The notes under the pieces are model-generated. The model ran no database searches. It was not told where the DNA came from and worked only from the letters and a program-made list of their open reading frames with translations. Positions 23,811 to 32,940 of a DNA stretch of 44,151 nt are shown piece after piece. The DNA is from Ramlibacter sp. (lineage in GTDB: Bacteria > Pseudomonadota > Gammaproteobacteria > Burkholderiales > Burkholderiaceae_C). The stretch covers positions 1-44,151 of the forward strand of contig JACDFR010000037.1 in NCBI GenBank assembly GCA_013815685.1. The letters run 5' to 3'. Made by a program: the position numbers and the translations under genes. Positions within the stretch are counted from its first letter, which is position 1, and every line of letters starts with the position of its first letter.

Positions 23811-25553
23811 ATGAACCTCGGCAAACGCGAGTTTCTCCAGGTGCTCGGTGCGGGCGCCGTGGCCGGCATGGGCATGGGGCGCTGGGCCCAGGCCGATGCC
23901 GCGGCGGCTTCGCAGGCGCTCTACGACATCCCGAAGTTCGGCAATGTCTCGCTGCTGCACATGACCGACTGCCACGCGCAGCTGAAACCCATCTATTTCC
24001 GCGAGCCCAGCGTCAACCTGGGCGTGGCGGGAATGCGCGGGCAGTTGCCCCACCTGGTGGGCGAGCATCTGCTGCAAGCGGCCAAGGTGCCGCCGGGCTC
24101 CGACTACGCCTACGCCCTCACCCACCTCGATTTCGACCAGGCGGCCCGCCGCTACGGCAAGGTCGGCGGCTTCGCGCATCTCGCCACACTGGTGAAGCGG
24201 TTAAAGGCCGGCCGGCCGGGCGCGCTGCTGCTGGATGGCGGCGACACCTGGCAGGGTTCCGGCACCGCCCTGTGGACCCAGGGCCAGGACATGGTGGAGG
24301 CCGCCAAGCTGCTGGGCGTGGACATCATGACGGGGCACTGGGAGTTCACCCTCGGCATGGATCGCGTCAAGGAGATCGTCGAGAAGGACTTTGCCGGCAA
24401 GGTCGACTTCCTGGCGCAGAACGTCAAGACCACCGACTTCGGCGACCCGGTTTTCAAGCCCTACGTCATCCGCGAAGTCAACGGCGTGCCTTGCGCCATC
24501 ATCGGCCAGGCCTTCCCCTACACACCCATCGCCAATCCCCGCTACCTGGTCGCCGACTGGTCGTTCGGCATCCAGGAAGAAAGCATGCAGAAGGTGGTGG
24601 ACGAGGTCCGCGCCAAGGGCGCGCAGGTGGTCGTGCTCCTCAGCCACAACGGCATGGACGTGGACCTCAAGATGGCCGGCCGTGTCACCGGCATCGATGC
24701 CATCATGGGCGGGCATACCCACGACGGCATGCCCGTGGCCAGCGTGGTGCCCAACAAGGGCGGCAAGACGCTGGTGACGAATGCGGGCTCCAACGGCAAG
24801 TTCCTGGCGGTGATGGATTTCGAGGTCAAGAACAAGCAGGTGACGGACTTCCGCTATCGCCTGCTGCCGGTCTTCGCCAACATGCTGCCGGCGGACCAGG
24901 ACATGAGCGCGCTCATCGACAAGGTGCGCGCGCCCTACGAGGCCCGGCTGGCCGAAAAGCTCGCCGTCACCGAAGGCACGCTGTACCGCCGCGGCAACTT
25001 CAACGGCAGCGGCGACCAACTGCTGCTGGACGCCCTGATGGACGTGCAGGGCGCCGAGATCGCGTTCTCGCCCGGGTTCCGCTGGGGCACCTCGCTGCTG
25101 GCGGGCCAGGTGATCACGCGCGAATGGCTGATGGACATGACGGCCACCACCTATTCGTACGCCACCGTCAGCCAGATGAGCGGCGAGACGATCAAGACCG
25201 TGCTCGAGGATGTCTGCGACAACCTTTTCAACCCCGACCCCTACTACCAGCAAGGGGGTGACATGGTCCGCGTCGGCGGGCTCGAGTACAGCTGCGACCC
25301 GCTGGCGCCCATGGGCAAGCGGATCGGCGGCATGCGCCTGAACGGCAAGCCGATCGAGGCCTCGCGCCGGTACAAGGTGGCCGGTTGGGCGCCTGTGGCA
25401 GAGGAAGCGCGCAGCGCCGGCAACAAGCCGGTGTGGGAGCTGGTCGAGCAATGGCTCAAGGCCAAGGGCGGCGTGGTGGCGGCGCGCAAGGTCAATGTGC
25501 CCACCACCACGGGTGGGCTGCCCAATCCGGGGTATGCCCCGGCACCGGTATGA
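23811..25553 (+). CDS. soxB: SoxB, dimanganese S-sulfosulfanyl hydrolase
   Basis: Periplasmic SoxB of 580 residues that removes terminal sulfone as sulfate from SoxY. A Tat-type signal (KREFLQVLGAGAVAG) is present. The metallophosphoesterase/5'-nucleotidase motifs are HMTDCHAQ, LDGGDTWQGS, TGHWEFT (the GNHE-like block of SoxB), LSHNGMDVD and GGHTHDG. The C-terminal half holds the nucleotidase-like substrate domain (SPGFRWG, ITREWLMDM). Its stop overlaps the next start (ATGA). Confidence 0.97.
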   Translation: MNLGKREFLQVLGAGAVAGMGMGRWAQADAAAASQALYDIPKFGNVSLLHMTDCHAQLKPIYFREPSVNLGVAGMRGQLPHLVGEHLLQAAKVPPGSDYAYALTHLDFDQAARRYGKVGGFAHLATLVKRLKAGRPGALLLDGGDTWQGSGTALWTQGQDMVEAAKLLGVDIMTGHWEFTLGMDRVKEIVEKDFAGKVDFLAQNVKTTDFGDPVFKPYVIREVNGVPCAIIGQAFPYTPIANPRYLVADWSFGIQEESMQKVVDEVRAKGAQVVVLLSHNGMDVDLKMAGRVTGIDAIMGGHTHDGMPVASVVPNKGGKTLVTNAGSNGKFLAVMDFEVKNKQVTDFRYRLLPVFANMLPADQDMSALIDKVRAPYEARLAEKLAVTEGTLYRRGNFNGSGDQLLLDALMDVQGAEIAFSPGFRWGTSLLAGQVITREWLMDMTATTYSYATVSQMSGETIKTVLEDVCDNLFNPDPYYQQGGDMVRVGGLEYSCDPLAPMGKRIGGMRLNGKPIEASRRYKVAGWAPVAEEARSAGNKPVWELVEQWLKAKGGVVAARKVNVPTTTGGLPNPGYAPAPV

Positions 25554-26065
25554 GCAGCACACTGCGACGCGCGCCCGGCGCGACATTGGTGGGGTTCGCG
25601 CTGGCCCTTGCCGGGGCGACGGCGATGGCCCAGCAAGCCACTTTCCAGGTTCGCTCTCTGACGCCCGAAGCGGCGCTGAAAGCGGCCCGCGCCGCGCTGG
25701 CGGCGTGCGCCAGGAATGGCCACCAGGTGGCGGTTGCGGTGGCCGATCGCGCGGGTCATCCGCTGGTGATGCTGCGCGACCGGCATGCCGGCCCGCACAC
25801 GCCCTCGACCGCCACCAGCAAGGCTTCGACAGCGCTCAGTTTCAAGCTCGACACGACGTCGCTGGCGCGCGCCACCCGGCCGGGCGAGGCGGCTGCCGGC
25901 ATCCGGCACCTGCCCGGCGTGGTGGCGGTCGGAGGCGGTTGGCCGATCGAAGCCGGCGGCTCGCTGGTCGGCGCCATCGGCGTGTCCGGCGCGCCGGGCG
26001 GCGATGCCGACGACGTCTGCGCCAAGGCCGGCATCGCCGAGATTCGCGACGACCTGGAGTTTTAA
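25550..26065 (+). CDS. GlcG/HbpS-like (heme-degrading/binding fold) secreted protein
   Basis: Protein of 171 residues with a signal peptide ending TAMAQ, then the GlcG/HbpS (Haem_degrading) fold: VAVADRAGHPLVMLRDRHAGP, TSKASTALSF, and GGGWPIEAGGSLVGAIGVSGAPGGDADDVCA. HbpS relatives bind haem or metal ions outside the cytoplasm. The start overlaps the soxB stop (ATGA), so it is co-translated with the sox genes. Its part in sulfur oxidation is not known. Confidence 0.85.
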   Translation: MSSTLRRAPGATLVGFALALAGATAMAQQATFQVRSLTPEAALKAARAALAACARNGHQVAVAVADRAGHPLVMLRDRHAGPHTPSTATSKASTALSFKLDTTSLARATRPGEAAAGIRHLPGVVAVGGGWPIEAGGSLVGAIGVSGAPGGDADDVCAKAGIAEIRDDLEF

Positions 26066-26131
26066 CCCCGTTCGCGGGTAACGTCCGGCTCCAGGGCACA
26101 ATTGCGGATTTTCCCCGCTCGCAGTTTCACC

Positions 26132-27280
26132 ATGAAGATGCCTCTCGACCCGGCCGCCGCGGCCCAGATCGTGATCTGGGGCGGCTTGCTGCTGGGGCTG
26201 CTGTTCGGCGCCATCGGACAATTCTCCAGGTTCTGCATCCGTGGGGCGATCGCGGACTGGGTGACTTTTCGCGGACCGGCGCGCCTGCTCTCGTGGATGC
26301 TTGCCGTGGCTGTCGCCGCGGCGGGCGTCCAGGCACTGATCGCGCTGCAGCTGTTCGACGCCGGGCGCTCGGTTCTTTGGAGCCCCAGCTTCCTGTGGCT
26401 GTCGTATCTGGCCGGTGGTGCCGTGTTTGGTTTCGGCATGGTCCTGTCGGGCGGCTGCCCCCAGCGCAGCCTGGTCAAGGCCGGCAGCGGCGACCTCAAG
26501 GCCGTCGTCACCCTGGTCGTCACCGCGATCGCCGCCTTGATGACGCTGCGCGGCGCCTTCGCGGGGCTGCGGGTCAATCTGCTGGATGCGTGGAGGGTCC
26601 AGCTGGCAACGCCCCAGGACATCGGGTCGCTCGCCGCTGCGGCGTTGCCGCTACCCGCTGAATTGCTGCGATGGGCCGTGGTCGTGGCGCTGCTCTCGAC
26701 TGCCGGCTGGGCCGCATGGCGGCACCGCCACCAGATGGAGCCCAGCCATTGGTTCGGCGGGATACTCGTCGGCCTGCTGGTTCCGCTGGCCTTCCTGCTG
26801 ACGGGATATATCGGCTTCATTCCGGAGCATCCCGAAACGCTCGAACCTGCGTGGATGGGGACGCAGTCGCGCAGGCCCGAAGGGCTCAGTTTCGCGGCTC
26901 CCCTGGGCCACTCGCTCGACCTGCTGACGCTGTGGTCCGACAAGGCCACCATCGCGAGCTTCGGCGTCATGTTGACGCTGGGTGTGCTGCTGGGGAGCTT
27001 TGCAACCGCCAAGGCACGCCATGATTTTCGCGTCCAGTCTTTCCGCACCCCGCGCGAGCTGACATCGCACCTGGCCGGCTCGGTCCTCATGGGGGTGGGC
27101 GGCGTCACGGCCATGGGTTGCTCCGTCGGCAACGGCTTGACCGGTCTGGCGATGCTGTCGGGCGGCGCCTTGCTGGCGGTCGCCGGCATCGTTGCCGGCG
27201 CCGTGGCGGCCTTGCACCTGCAGCGCCGCCAGATGGAAAAGGCCGAAATGGAACCGAGCCTGAGCAAGGCCGCGACCTAA
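26132..27280 (+). CDS. YeeE/YedE-family thiosulfate or sulfur-compound transporter (SoxT/TsuA-like)
   Basis: Integral membrane protein of 382 residues with about nine to ten hydrophobic segments. Signature cysteine blocks are GQFSRFCIRGAIADW (near residue 40), GMVLSGGCPQRSLVK (near 110) and VTAMGCSVGNGLTG (near 330), matching the cysteine relay of TsuA-type thiosulfate importers. It closes the sox region, 66 nt after the HbpS-like gene. Thiosulfate uptake or export of a sulfur intermediate is the likely role. Confidence 0.9.
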   Translation: MKMPLDPAAAAQIVIWGGLLLGLLFGAIGQFSRFCIRGAIADWVTFRGPARLLSWMLAVAVAAAGVQALIALQLFDAGRSVLWSPSFLWLSYLAGGAVFGFGMVLSGGCPQRSLVKAGSGDLKAVVTLVVTAIAALMTLRGAFAGLRVNLLDAWRVQLATPQDIGSLAAAALPLPAELLRWAVVVALLSTAGWAAWRHRHQMEPSHWFGGILVGLLVPLAFLLTGYIGFIPEHPETLEPAWMGTQSRRPEGLSFAAPLGHSLDLLTLWSDKATIASFGVMLTLGVLLGSFATAKARHDFRVQSFRTPRELTSHLAGSVLMGVGGVTAMGCSVGNGLTGLAMLSGGALLAVAGIVAGAVAALHLQRRQMEKAEMEPSLSKAAT

Positions 27281-27560
27281 GACCATGCCGATCCATACCG
27301 ACCCATGCCGACCCATGCCGGACTGCCCCTGCCCGGCAGCGCGAATCGGCATGTAATTTCTCGGCGCCTCTCGACGCTGCCGGGGGCCGACCGGCCCTCG
27401 CCCCTCCCGCGCCCCGGGCTTCGATCGGGCGCTTGCGCGGCGGCTGTCCCCGTTGAGCTCATGTTTGCACTCTGTTGCGACGGCCACTCGACTCGATGCG
27501 CACCATGTGAAGTCATCCCGCAGCAATTGCGGTGGATCAACTTCACTTTAGAGGAATCAA
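27281..27560. other. Intergenic stretch with short tandem repeat
   Basis: No gene is supported. At 27284-27323 a 10-bp unit of the form ATGCCGACCC is repeated about four times with small changes. The rest shows no recognised signal apart from a weak ribosome-binding-like GAGGA before the next gene. Confidence 0.5.
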
Positions 27561-28235
27561 ATGCCCGGAAAAATCCTGACCGTCGCGGCGGTCGCAGCAG
27601 GTGGACTGCTCGTTTCGAGTCTGATGCAAAGAAGGCGCTTGTCCGGTCCCGGCTTCGCGGTCGAGGAAACCGTCGAGCTCAGGATGCCTGTCGGCACGGC
27701 GCTCATGGGGCTGGCGGCTGCGGCGGTCGGCGGACTGCTGCTGGCCAACCAGTTCAAGAACCGGCAAGGGTCGGGCTCGTCGTCCTCGGTCGAAGAATCG
27801 ATCGAACTCGACGTGCCCGTGAGCACAGCCTACAACCAGTGGACGCAATTCGAGGAATTTCCCAGGTTCATGGCCAGTGTCAAGGAGGTGAAGCAAGTGG
27901 ACGACACCCACCTGCATTGGTGCGCCGACGTAGCCGGCAAAACCAAGGAGTGGGACGCCGAGATCACCGAGCAGATCCCCGACAAGCGCATCGCCTGGCG
28001 CAGCACGAGCGGCGTGCACAACGCGGGCGTCGTCACTTTTCACAAGATTTCGGACTCGCGCACGAAAGTCATGCTCCAGATGGACTACGAGCCTGAAACC
28101 ATCGACGAGAAGATCGGCGATGCCGTGGGCGGCGTGAAACTCACGGCCAAGGGGAACCTGAAACGCTTCAAGGAGCTGGTCGAAGGCCGCGGCGCCGAAA
28201 CCGGCGCGTGGCGCGGCACCGTCGCACAGCATTGA
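27561..28235 (+). CDS. SRPBCC-family protein with duplicated N-terminal anchor
   Basis: Protein of 224 residues. A cyclase/dehydrase-type SRPBCC domain (about 77-215) contains YNQWTQFEEFPRFMASVKEVKQ, WDAEITEQIPDKRIAWRS and a late GVKLTAKGNLKRFKELVE helix. Ahead of it, residues 5-47 and 48-90 are a gapless tandem repeat (19 of 43 identical by eye), each a GGLL-containing hydrophobic segment plus the first strand of the domain (VEETVELRMPVGTA / VEESIELDVPVSTA). It is probably membrane anchored with one or two helices. Function is unknown; ligand-cavity and stress-related roles are common guesses. A terminator-like hairpin follows. Confidence 0.8.
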   Translation: MPGKILTVAAVAAGGLLVSSLMQRRRLSGPGFAVEETVELRMPVGTALMGLAAAAVGGLLLANQFKNRQGSGSSSSVEESIELDVPVSTAYNQWTQFEEFPRFMASVKEVKQVDDTHLHWCADVAGKTKEWDAEITEQIPDKRIAWRSTSGVHNAGVVTFHKISDSRTKVMLQMDYEPETIDEKIGDAVGGVKLTAKGNLKRFKELVEGRGAETGAWRGTVAQH

Positions 28236-28255
28236 GTCATCGCCCGATGGGCCCC

Positions 28256-28283
28256 GGCATCTCGATCAGCCTGAGATGCTTTT
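28256..28283 (+). terminator. Rho-independent-like terminator after the SRPBCC gene
   Basis: GCATCTC (28257-28263) and GAGATGC (28273-28279) form a 7-bp stem, extendable by a G-T pair, with a 9-nt loop. TTTT follows at 28280-28283. It lies 21 nt after the SRPBCC stop, between convergent genes. Confidence 0.5.
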
Positions 28284-28328
28284 GCAGGGTCGAAGATCCT
28301 GGACTTACACCTGATCGGCTGGGGCTCG

Positions 28329-28577
28329 CTAGCGCCGGATACCGCCGCCGATGGGCGTCCAACGCATCACGTTGCTCAGGTTCTTGCGGCCGTGGGCAGC
28401 GCGTGCAACCAGCGCCGCGCCGACAAACGTGCCCAAGGTGCGCATGGCCAGCGACGGGTGCTTGCGCGTTGCCAGCCACGCCGCGACGCCGCCGATGAAG
28501 GCGACCCAGGGTTCGCCGGGGAACAGCGGCCGGGGGTTGTCGTAGCGCTTGACGGCTTCGGGTTTGGAGGTCTTCAT
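28329..28577 (-). CDS. Small hypothetical membrane-associated protein
   Basis: Protein of 82 residues starting MKTSKPEAVKRYDNP. It has one to two hydrophobic segments (WVAFIGGVAAWLA; LGTFVGAALVARAAHG) and a basic tail. No family is recognised. It is separate from the Lrp gene upstream on the same strand (131 nt gap), and convergent with the SRPBCC gene. Confidence 0.55.
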   Translation of the reverse strand: MKTSKPEAVKRYDNPRPLFPGEPWVAFIGGVAAWLATRKHPSLAMRTLGTFVGAALVARAAHGRKNLSNVMRWTPIGGGIRR

Positions 28578-28708
28578 GAAAAGGTCTTTCGTGGGTAATA
28601 GTCCAGCGTAATAGTCCAGCGTGATCCCGAAGCTAGCGCGCGCTCCAGCAGCCCGGGTTAAGACAGCGCGTCGAAGCCGTGTCGGCGCGTTCTGTCGTCG
28701 GGCTCTGT

Positions 28709-29215
28709 TCAGCGCGCCTTGCGCCTGGGCGCAGGCGCCCGCGCCGCCGGCGAGAGGAAGGGCAGCCGGGTCTCCGACTTGACTTCCCTGAGCACTACGC
28801 TGGAGCGCACGTGCGTCACGCCCGGCAGCTTGAACATGGTGTCGTGCAGGAAGGCCTCGTAGCTCTTGATGTCGGGCACCAGCACCTTGATGAGATAGTC
28901 GGCCTGGCCCGTGGTCGAGTAGCAGCTGACGATCTGCGGGCAGGCAACGACGGCCAGCTCGAAGCGCCGCACATCGTCCTCGTTGTGGCGCGTCAGGTTC
29001 ACCTCTGCCAGCACGCACAGCGAAAAGCCGACCTTCTCGCGGTCGACCAGCACGGTATAGCCGCGGATGATGCCCGCCGCTTCCATTTCCTTGACGCGCT
29101 TCCAGCACGGCGTGCTCGACAGCCCGGCGGCGGCGGCCAGCTGCTGCACGGTCTGGCGGGCGTCGCGCTGCAACTCGGTCAGAAGCATCACATCCTGGCG
29201 GTCGAGTTGGTTCAT
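28709..29215 (-). CDS. Lrp/AsnC-family transcriptional regulator
   Basis: Regulator of 168 residues. The N-terminal helix-turn-helix is DVMLLTELQRDARQTVQQLA followed by LSSTPCWKRVKEME; a C-terminal RAM ligand-binding domain spans about 65-150 (CPQIVSCYSTTGQADYLIKV). It is divergent from the indolepyruvate oxidoreductase gene across a 126-nt gap, an arrangement common for amino-acid-responsive control of that enzyme. Its extra 15-20 basic C-terminal residues are unusual. Confidence 0.92.
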   Translation of the reverse strand: MNQLDRQDVMLLTELQRDARQTVQQLAAAAGLSSTPCWKRVKEMEAAGIIRGYTVLVDREKVGFSLCVLAEVNLTRHNEDDVRRFELAVVACPQIVSCYSTTGQADYLIKVLVPDIKSYEAFLHDTMFKLPGVTHVRSSVVLREVKSETRLPFLSPAARAPAPRRKAR

Positions 29216-29341
29216 TCTTGAAACCTGCGGTTATGGAGAAGAGCATTCTCGTATGTGTCCGGAAATCACGGGCAAAGAGAATCACTTTTCCACTGCCGCG
29301 GCATACCCTTCGGTCTATCACATCTGCGCGGAGACCCGGCC

Positions 29342-32300
29342 ATGGCCGACATAACCAGCACCTCATCCAACGCCCTGGCCCGTCCGGACTACCGGTTGAG
29401 CGACAGCCTCTGGGCGCACCGCGGTGCGATTTTCCTGACCGGCACGCAGGCACTGGTGCGCCTGACGGTGATGCAGCGCCAGCGCGACGCCGCCGCCGGC
29501 CTGGACACGCGTGGCTTCATCAGCGGCTACCGCGGCTCGCCGCTTGGCATGGTGGACATGGCCGTCTGGAAAGCCGGCCAGAAGCTCGTCGAGACCGGCG
29601 TCAGGTTCCTTCCGGCGATCAATGAGGAACTGGCTGCAACCGCCGTGCTGGGCACCCAGCGCGTCGAGGCCGATCCCGAGCGCACCTGCGCCGGCGTATT
29701 CGCCATGTGGTACGGCAAGGGGCCCGGCGTGGACCGCGCGGGCGACGCCCTCAAGCATGGCAACGCCTACGGCGCTTCCCCGAACGGCGGGGTGTTGATG
29801 GTGGCGGGCGATGACCATGGCTGCGTTTCGTCCTCGATGCCGCACCAGAGCGACCAGGCATTCCAGTCGTGGCACGCCCCCATCGTCGCACCGGCCAGTG
29901 TCGCGGAATACCTCGAATTCGGCCTCTACGGCTGGGCCTTGTCGCGCTTTTCCGGCAACTGGGTGGGCTTCACGGCGCTGTCCGAAGTGGTGGAGAGCGG
30001 CTCCACGGTGGATCTCGACCTGTTGAATGCCCGCCTTTCGACCTGGCAGGATGCGCACACCGTCCGGCAGCTCACCGGCCATGCGGCCCCGCCCGGTGGA
30101 CTGCACTACCGCTGGCCGGACCTGCCTTCGCTGACCATCGAGGAACGGCTCCACGCCAAGCTCGACGCCGTGCGCGCATTCGCACGCATCAACAGCATCG
30201 ACCGCCACATCGTGCAGGCGCCGGAGGCCACCGTCGGCATCGTCACCGCCGGCAAGGCGCACTACGACTTCATGGAGGTGCTGCGGCGGCTGGATATTTC
30301 GACGCAATCCCTCGCGCAGCACGGCGTGCGCGTCTACAAGCTGGGGCTGACCTACCCGATCGAGCCGCTGCGCATGCGCGAATTCGCCCGCGGCCTGAAG
30401 GAGGTCCTGGTCATCGAGGAAAAGGGCCCCGTGGTCGAGGACCAGCTGCGCACGCTGCTGTACAACGCGCCGCAGCGCCCGCTCATCGTCGGCAAGCAGG
30501 ACGCCCATGGCGCCGCGCTGGTGCCGGCCGCGGGGGAGCTGCGGCCGTCCCGGCTGATCAGCATCGTGGCCGACTGGATCGCGGGACACTACCCCGACCT
30601 CGACCGGCGGCACCTGGTGCGCGACTTCACGCTGCCTGAGTTGCTGTCGAACGCGTCGGACAGCGTGAAGCGGCTGCCCTACTTCTGCGCCGGCTGCCCG
30701 CACAACACCAGCACCAAGGTGCCCGAGGGTTCGCAGGCGCAGGCCGGCATCGGTTGCCACTTCATGGCCAGCTGGATGGACAGGGACACCGAGGGCCTGA
30801 TCCAGATGGGCGGCGAAGGGGTGGACTGGGTCTCGCACGCCATGTTCACCAAGGTGCCGCACGTGTTCCAGAACCTCGGCGACGGCACCTACTACCACTC
30901 GGGGTACCTGGCCATCCGGCAGGCGGTGGCGGCCAGGGCCACGCTGACCTACAAGATACTTTTCAACGACGCCGTGGCGATGACCGGCGGCCAGCCGGTG
31001 GACGGCATCATCACGGTGGACGCCATCGCCCGGCAGGTGGAGGCCGAGGGCGTCAGGCAGGTGGTGGTGCTGTCGGACGACATCGCCAAATACCGCGCCA
31101 TCCGCCACCGCTTCCCGGCAGGCACCGAATTTCACGACCGCGCCGAGCTCGACGCGGTGCAGCGGCGCCTGCGCGAGATGCAAGGCGTCACCGTGCTGAT
31201 CTACGAACAGACCTGCGCCGCCGAGAAGCGCCGCCGCCGCAAGAAGGGCCAGCTGGTCGACCCGGCGCGCCGCCTCGTCATCAACGACCGCGTTTGCGAA
31301 GGCTGCGGCGACTGCTCGGTGCAGAGCAACTGCGTGGCCGTGCTGCCGCTCGAGACCGAGCTGGGGCGCAAGCGCAAGATCGACCAGAGCAGCTGCAACA
31401 AGGATTACTCCTGCGCCAAGGGCTTTTGCCCCAGCTTTGTCGGTGTTCTCGGCGGCAAGCTGCGCAAACGCGCGGGGGCGCTGGCCGACGGCACGGCTGA
31501 ATTCATGCGGCACGTCGACCAGCTTGCGCGGCCGGTGCCGCATGCCTGGACGGGGCCCTACGACCTGCTGATCACCGGCGTCGGCGGGACCGGCGTGGTG
31601 ACCGTGGGCGCGCTGATCGCGATGGCCGCGCACCTGGAGGGAAAGAGCGCCAGCGTGCTCGATTTCATGGGCTTCGCGCAAAAGGGCGGCTCGGTCCTGA
31701 GCTTCGTGCGGCTGGCCGATATCCCGTCGCGCCTGAATCAGGTTCGCATTGATACCCAGCAGGCCGACGCCGTGCTGGCCTGCGACCTGGTGGTGGGGGC
31801 TTCGCCGGACGCGCTGGCGACGGTCCGTCACGGGCGAACCCGCATCCTGGCCAACACGCATGAAGTGCCGGTCGCAGAAAGCGTGCACAACCCGGACGCG
31901 AACCTGAAGGTTCCGCAGCTGCTCGAAAAACTGGGCTTCGCCGCGGGAGCCGATCGCGTCGAGACGCTGGACGCGCAATCGCTGGCCGAGGCGTTTCTGG
32001 GCGACTCCATCTTCTCGAACACCGTGGCACTCGGATTCGCCTGGCAGCGCGGCCTGGTGCCGGTCGGCCTGGAAGCCCTGATGCGCGCGATCGAACTCAA
32101 TGGCGTGGGCGTTGAGAACAACCGGTTCGCGCTGTCGCTCGGGCGCCTGGCCGCGGGGGACCCCGCCGCCGTGGCGGCGCTGCTGGACGAAGCCTCCGCC
32201 GGGCCCGCTGCGCCCGCGGGCCTGGACACGCTCGACGCGATCGTGGCGCGCGGGGTCGAGCATCTGACCTGCTACCAGAACGCCTCCTACGCGAGGCGCT

Positions 32301-32935
32301 ATGCCGACTTCGTCGCCACCGTGCGACGGCATGAAGAGGCCCTGCAGGCCGATCCGCTACTGCCCCTGTCGCGCGCCGTGGCGCACAGCCTGTTGAAGCT
32401 GATGGCGTACAAGGACGAGTACGAGGTGGCACGCCTGTATGCCGACGGCACGTTCATGCGCAACCTGCGCGAGCAGTTCGAGGGCGATGTCCGGCTGGAG
32501 TTCTACATGGCGCCGCCCGCGATCAGCCGTGCCAGGAATGGCCAGGCGCCCCGCAAGATCCGGCTGGGCGGCTGGATGCTGCCGGCCATGAAGCTGCTGG
32601 CCCTGGGACGGCGGCTGCGCGGGACGGTACTGGATGGGTTCGGCTATACCCGGGAGCGGCGCATGGAGCGCGAGCTGGTGCAAGCCTTTCGCCTGCGCAT
32701 CGAATCGCTGTTGCCCGCGCTCACCCCGGAGCGGTTGAAGGCAGCCGTCGACATCGCGGTGCTGCCGCTGTCCATGCGGGGCTTCGGGCACGTGAAGATG
32801 GCCAACGTGGCACTGGCCCGAGCGCGCGAAGCCGAGCTGCTGCACCGCTTCGACCCGCAAACCTATCCCCAGCCGCCGGCCTCGCGCCAGGCCGGGCAGA
32901 TTCGCGGCATTCGCGTTACCGCCACGGCGCATTGA
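29342..32935 (+). CDS. Indolepyruvate:ferredoxin oxidoreductase, fused alpha-beta-type
   Basis: Single polypeptide of 1197 residues from the ATG at 29342 (GGAG upstream). Order: pyrimidine-binding thiamine domain at the N terminus (ISGYRGSPLGMVD, NEELAATAVLGTQ), a thiamine-diphosphate domain after about 440 (YFCAGCPHNTSTKVPEG, GGEGVDWV, GDGTYYHSG), a cysteine-rich iron-sulfur segment (CEGCGDCSVQSNC, CNKDYSCAKGFC), then the IorB-like gamma domain (TGVGGTGVVTVGALIAMAAH). Family enzymes decarboxylate aryl or branched 2-oxoacids to acyl-CoA with ferredoxin. It is convergent with the GH5 gene (5-nt gap) and divergent from its likely Lrp regulator. Confidence 0.93.
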   Translation: MADITSTSSNALARPDYRLSDSLWAHRGAIFLTGTQALVRLTVMQRQRDAAAGLDTRGFISGYRGSPLGMVDMAVWKAGQKLVETGVRFLPAINEELAATAVLGTQRVEADPERTCAGVFAMWYGKGPGVDRAGDALKHGNAYGASPNGGVLMVAGDDHGCVSSSMPHQSDQAFQSWHAPIVAPASVAEYLEFGLYGWALSRFSGNWVGFTALSEVVESGSTVDLDLLNARLSTWQDAHTVRQLTGHAAPPGGLHYRWPDLPSLTIEERLHAKLDAVRAFARINSIDRHIVQAPEATVGIVTAGKAHYDFMEVLRRLDISTQSLAQHGVRVYKLGLTYPIEPLRMREFARGLKEVLVIEEKGPVVEDQLRTLLYNAPQRPLIVGKQDAHGAALVPAAGELRPSRLISIVADWIAGHYPDLDRRHLVRDFTLPELLSNASDSVKRLPYFCAGCPHNTSTKVPEGSQAQAGIGCHFMASWMDRDTEGLIQMGGEGVDWVSHAMFTKVPHVFQNLGDGTYYHSGYLAIRQAVAARATLTYKILFNDAVAMTGGQPVDGIITVDAIARQVEAEGVRQVVVLSDDIAKYRAIRHRFPAGTEFHDRAELDAVQRRLREMQGVTVLIYEQTCAAEKRRRRKKGQLVDPARRLVINDRVCEGCGDCSVQSNCVAVLPLETELGRKRKIDQSSCNKDYSCAKGFCPSFVGVLGGKLRKRAGALADGTAEFMRHVDQLARPVPHAWTGPYDLLITGVGGTGVVTVGALIAMAAHLEGKSASVLDFMGFAQKGGSVLSFVRLADIPSRLNQVRIDTQQADAVLACDLVVGASPDALATVRHGRTRILANTHEVPVAESVHNPDANLKVPQLLEKLGFAAGADRVETLDAQSLAEAFLGDSIFSNTVALGFAWQRGLVPVGLEALMRAIELNGVGVENNRFALSLGRLAAGDPAAVAALLDEASAGPAAPAGLDTLDAIVARGVEHLTCYQNASYARRYADFVATVRRHEEALQADPLLPLSRAVAHSLLKLMAYKDEYEVARLYADGTFMRNLREQFEGDVRLEFYMAPPAISRARNGQAPRKIRLGGWMLPAMKLLALGRRLRGTVLDGFGYTRERRMERELVQAFRLRIESLLPALTPERLKAAVDIAVLPLSMRGFGHVKMANVALARAREAELLHRFDPQTYPQPPASRQAGQIRGIRVTATAH

Positions 32936-32940
32936 GCACG

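Noticed and set aside
28329..29453. Single 374-codon minus-strand frame covering the small hypothetical and Lrp region
   Set aside because: Only its last 82 codons look like a protein; the rest is out of frame with the clear Lrp gene.
29363..32332. Open frame of 989 codons on the minus strand
   Set aside because: Lies antisense within the indolepyruvate oxidoreductase gene; composition (His, Arg, Gly, Val-rich) is typical of a shadow frame.
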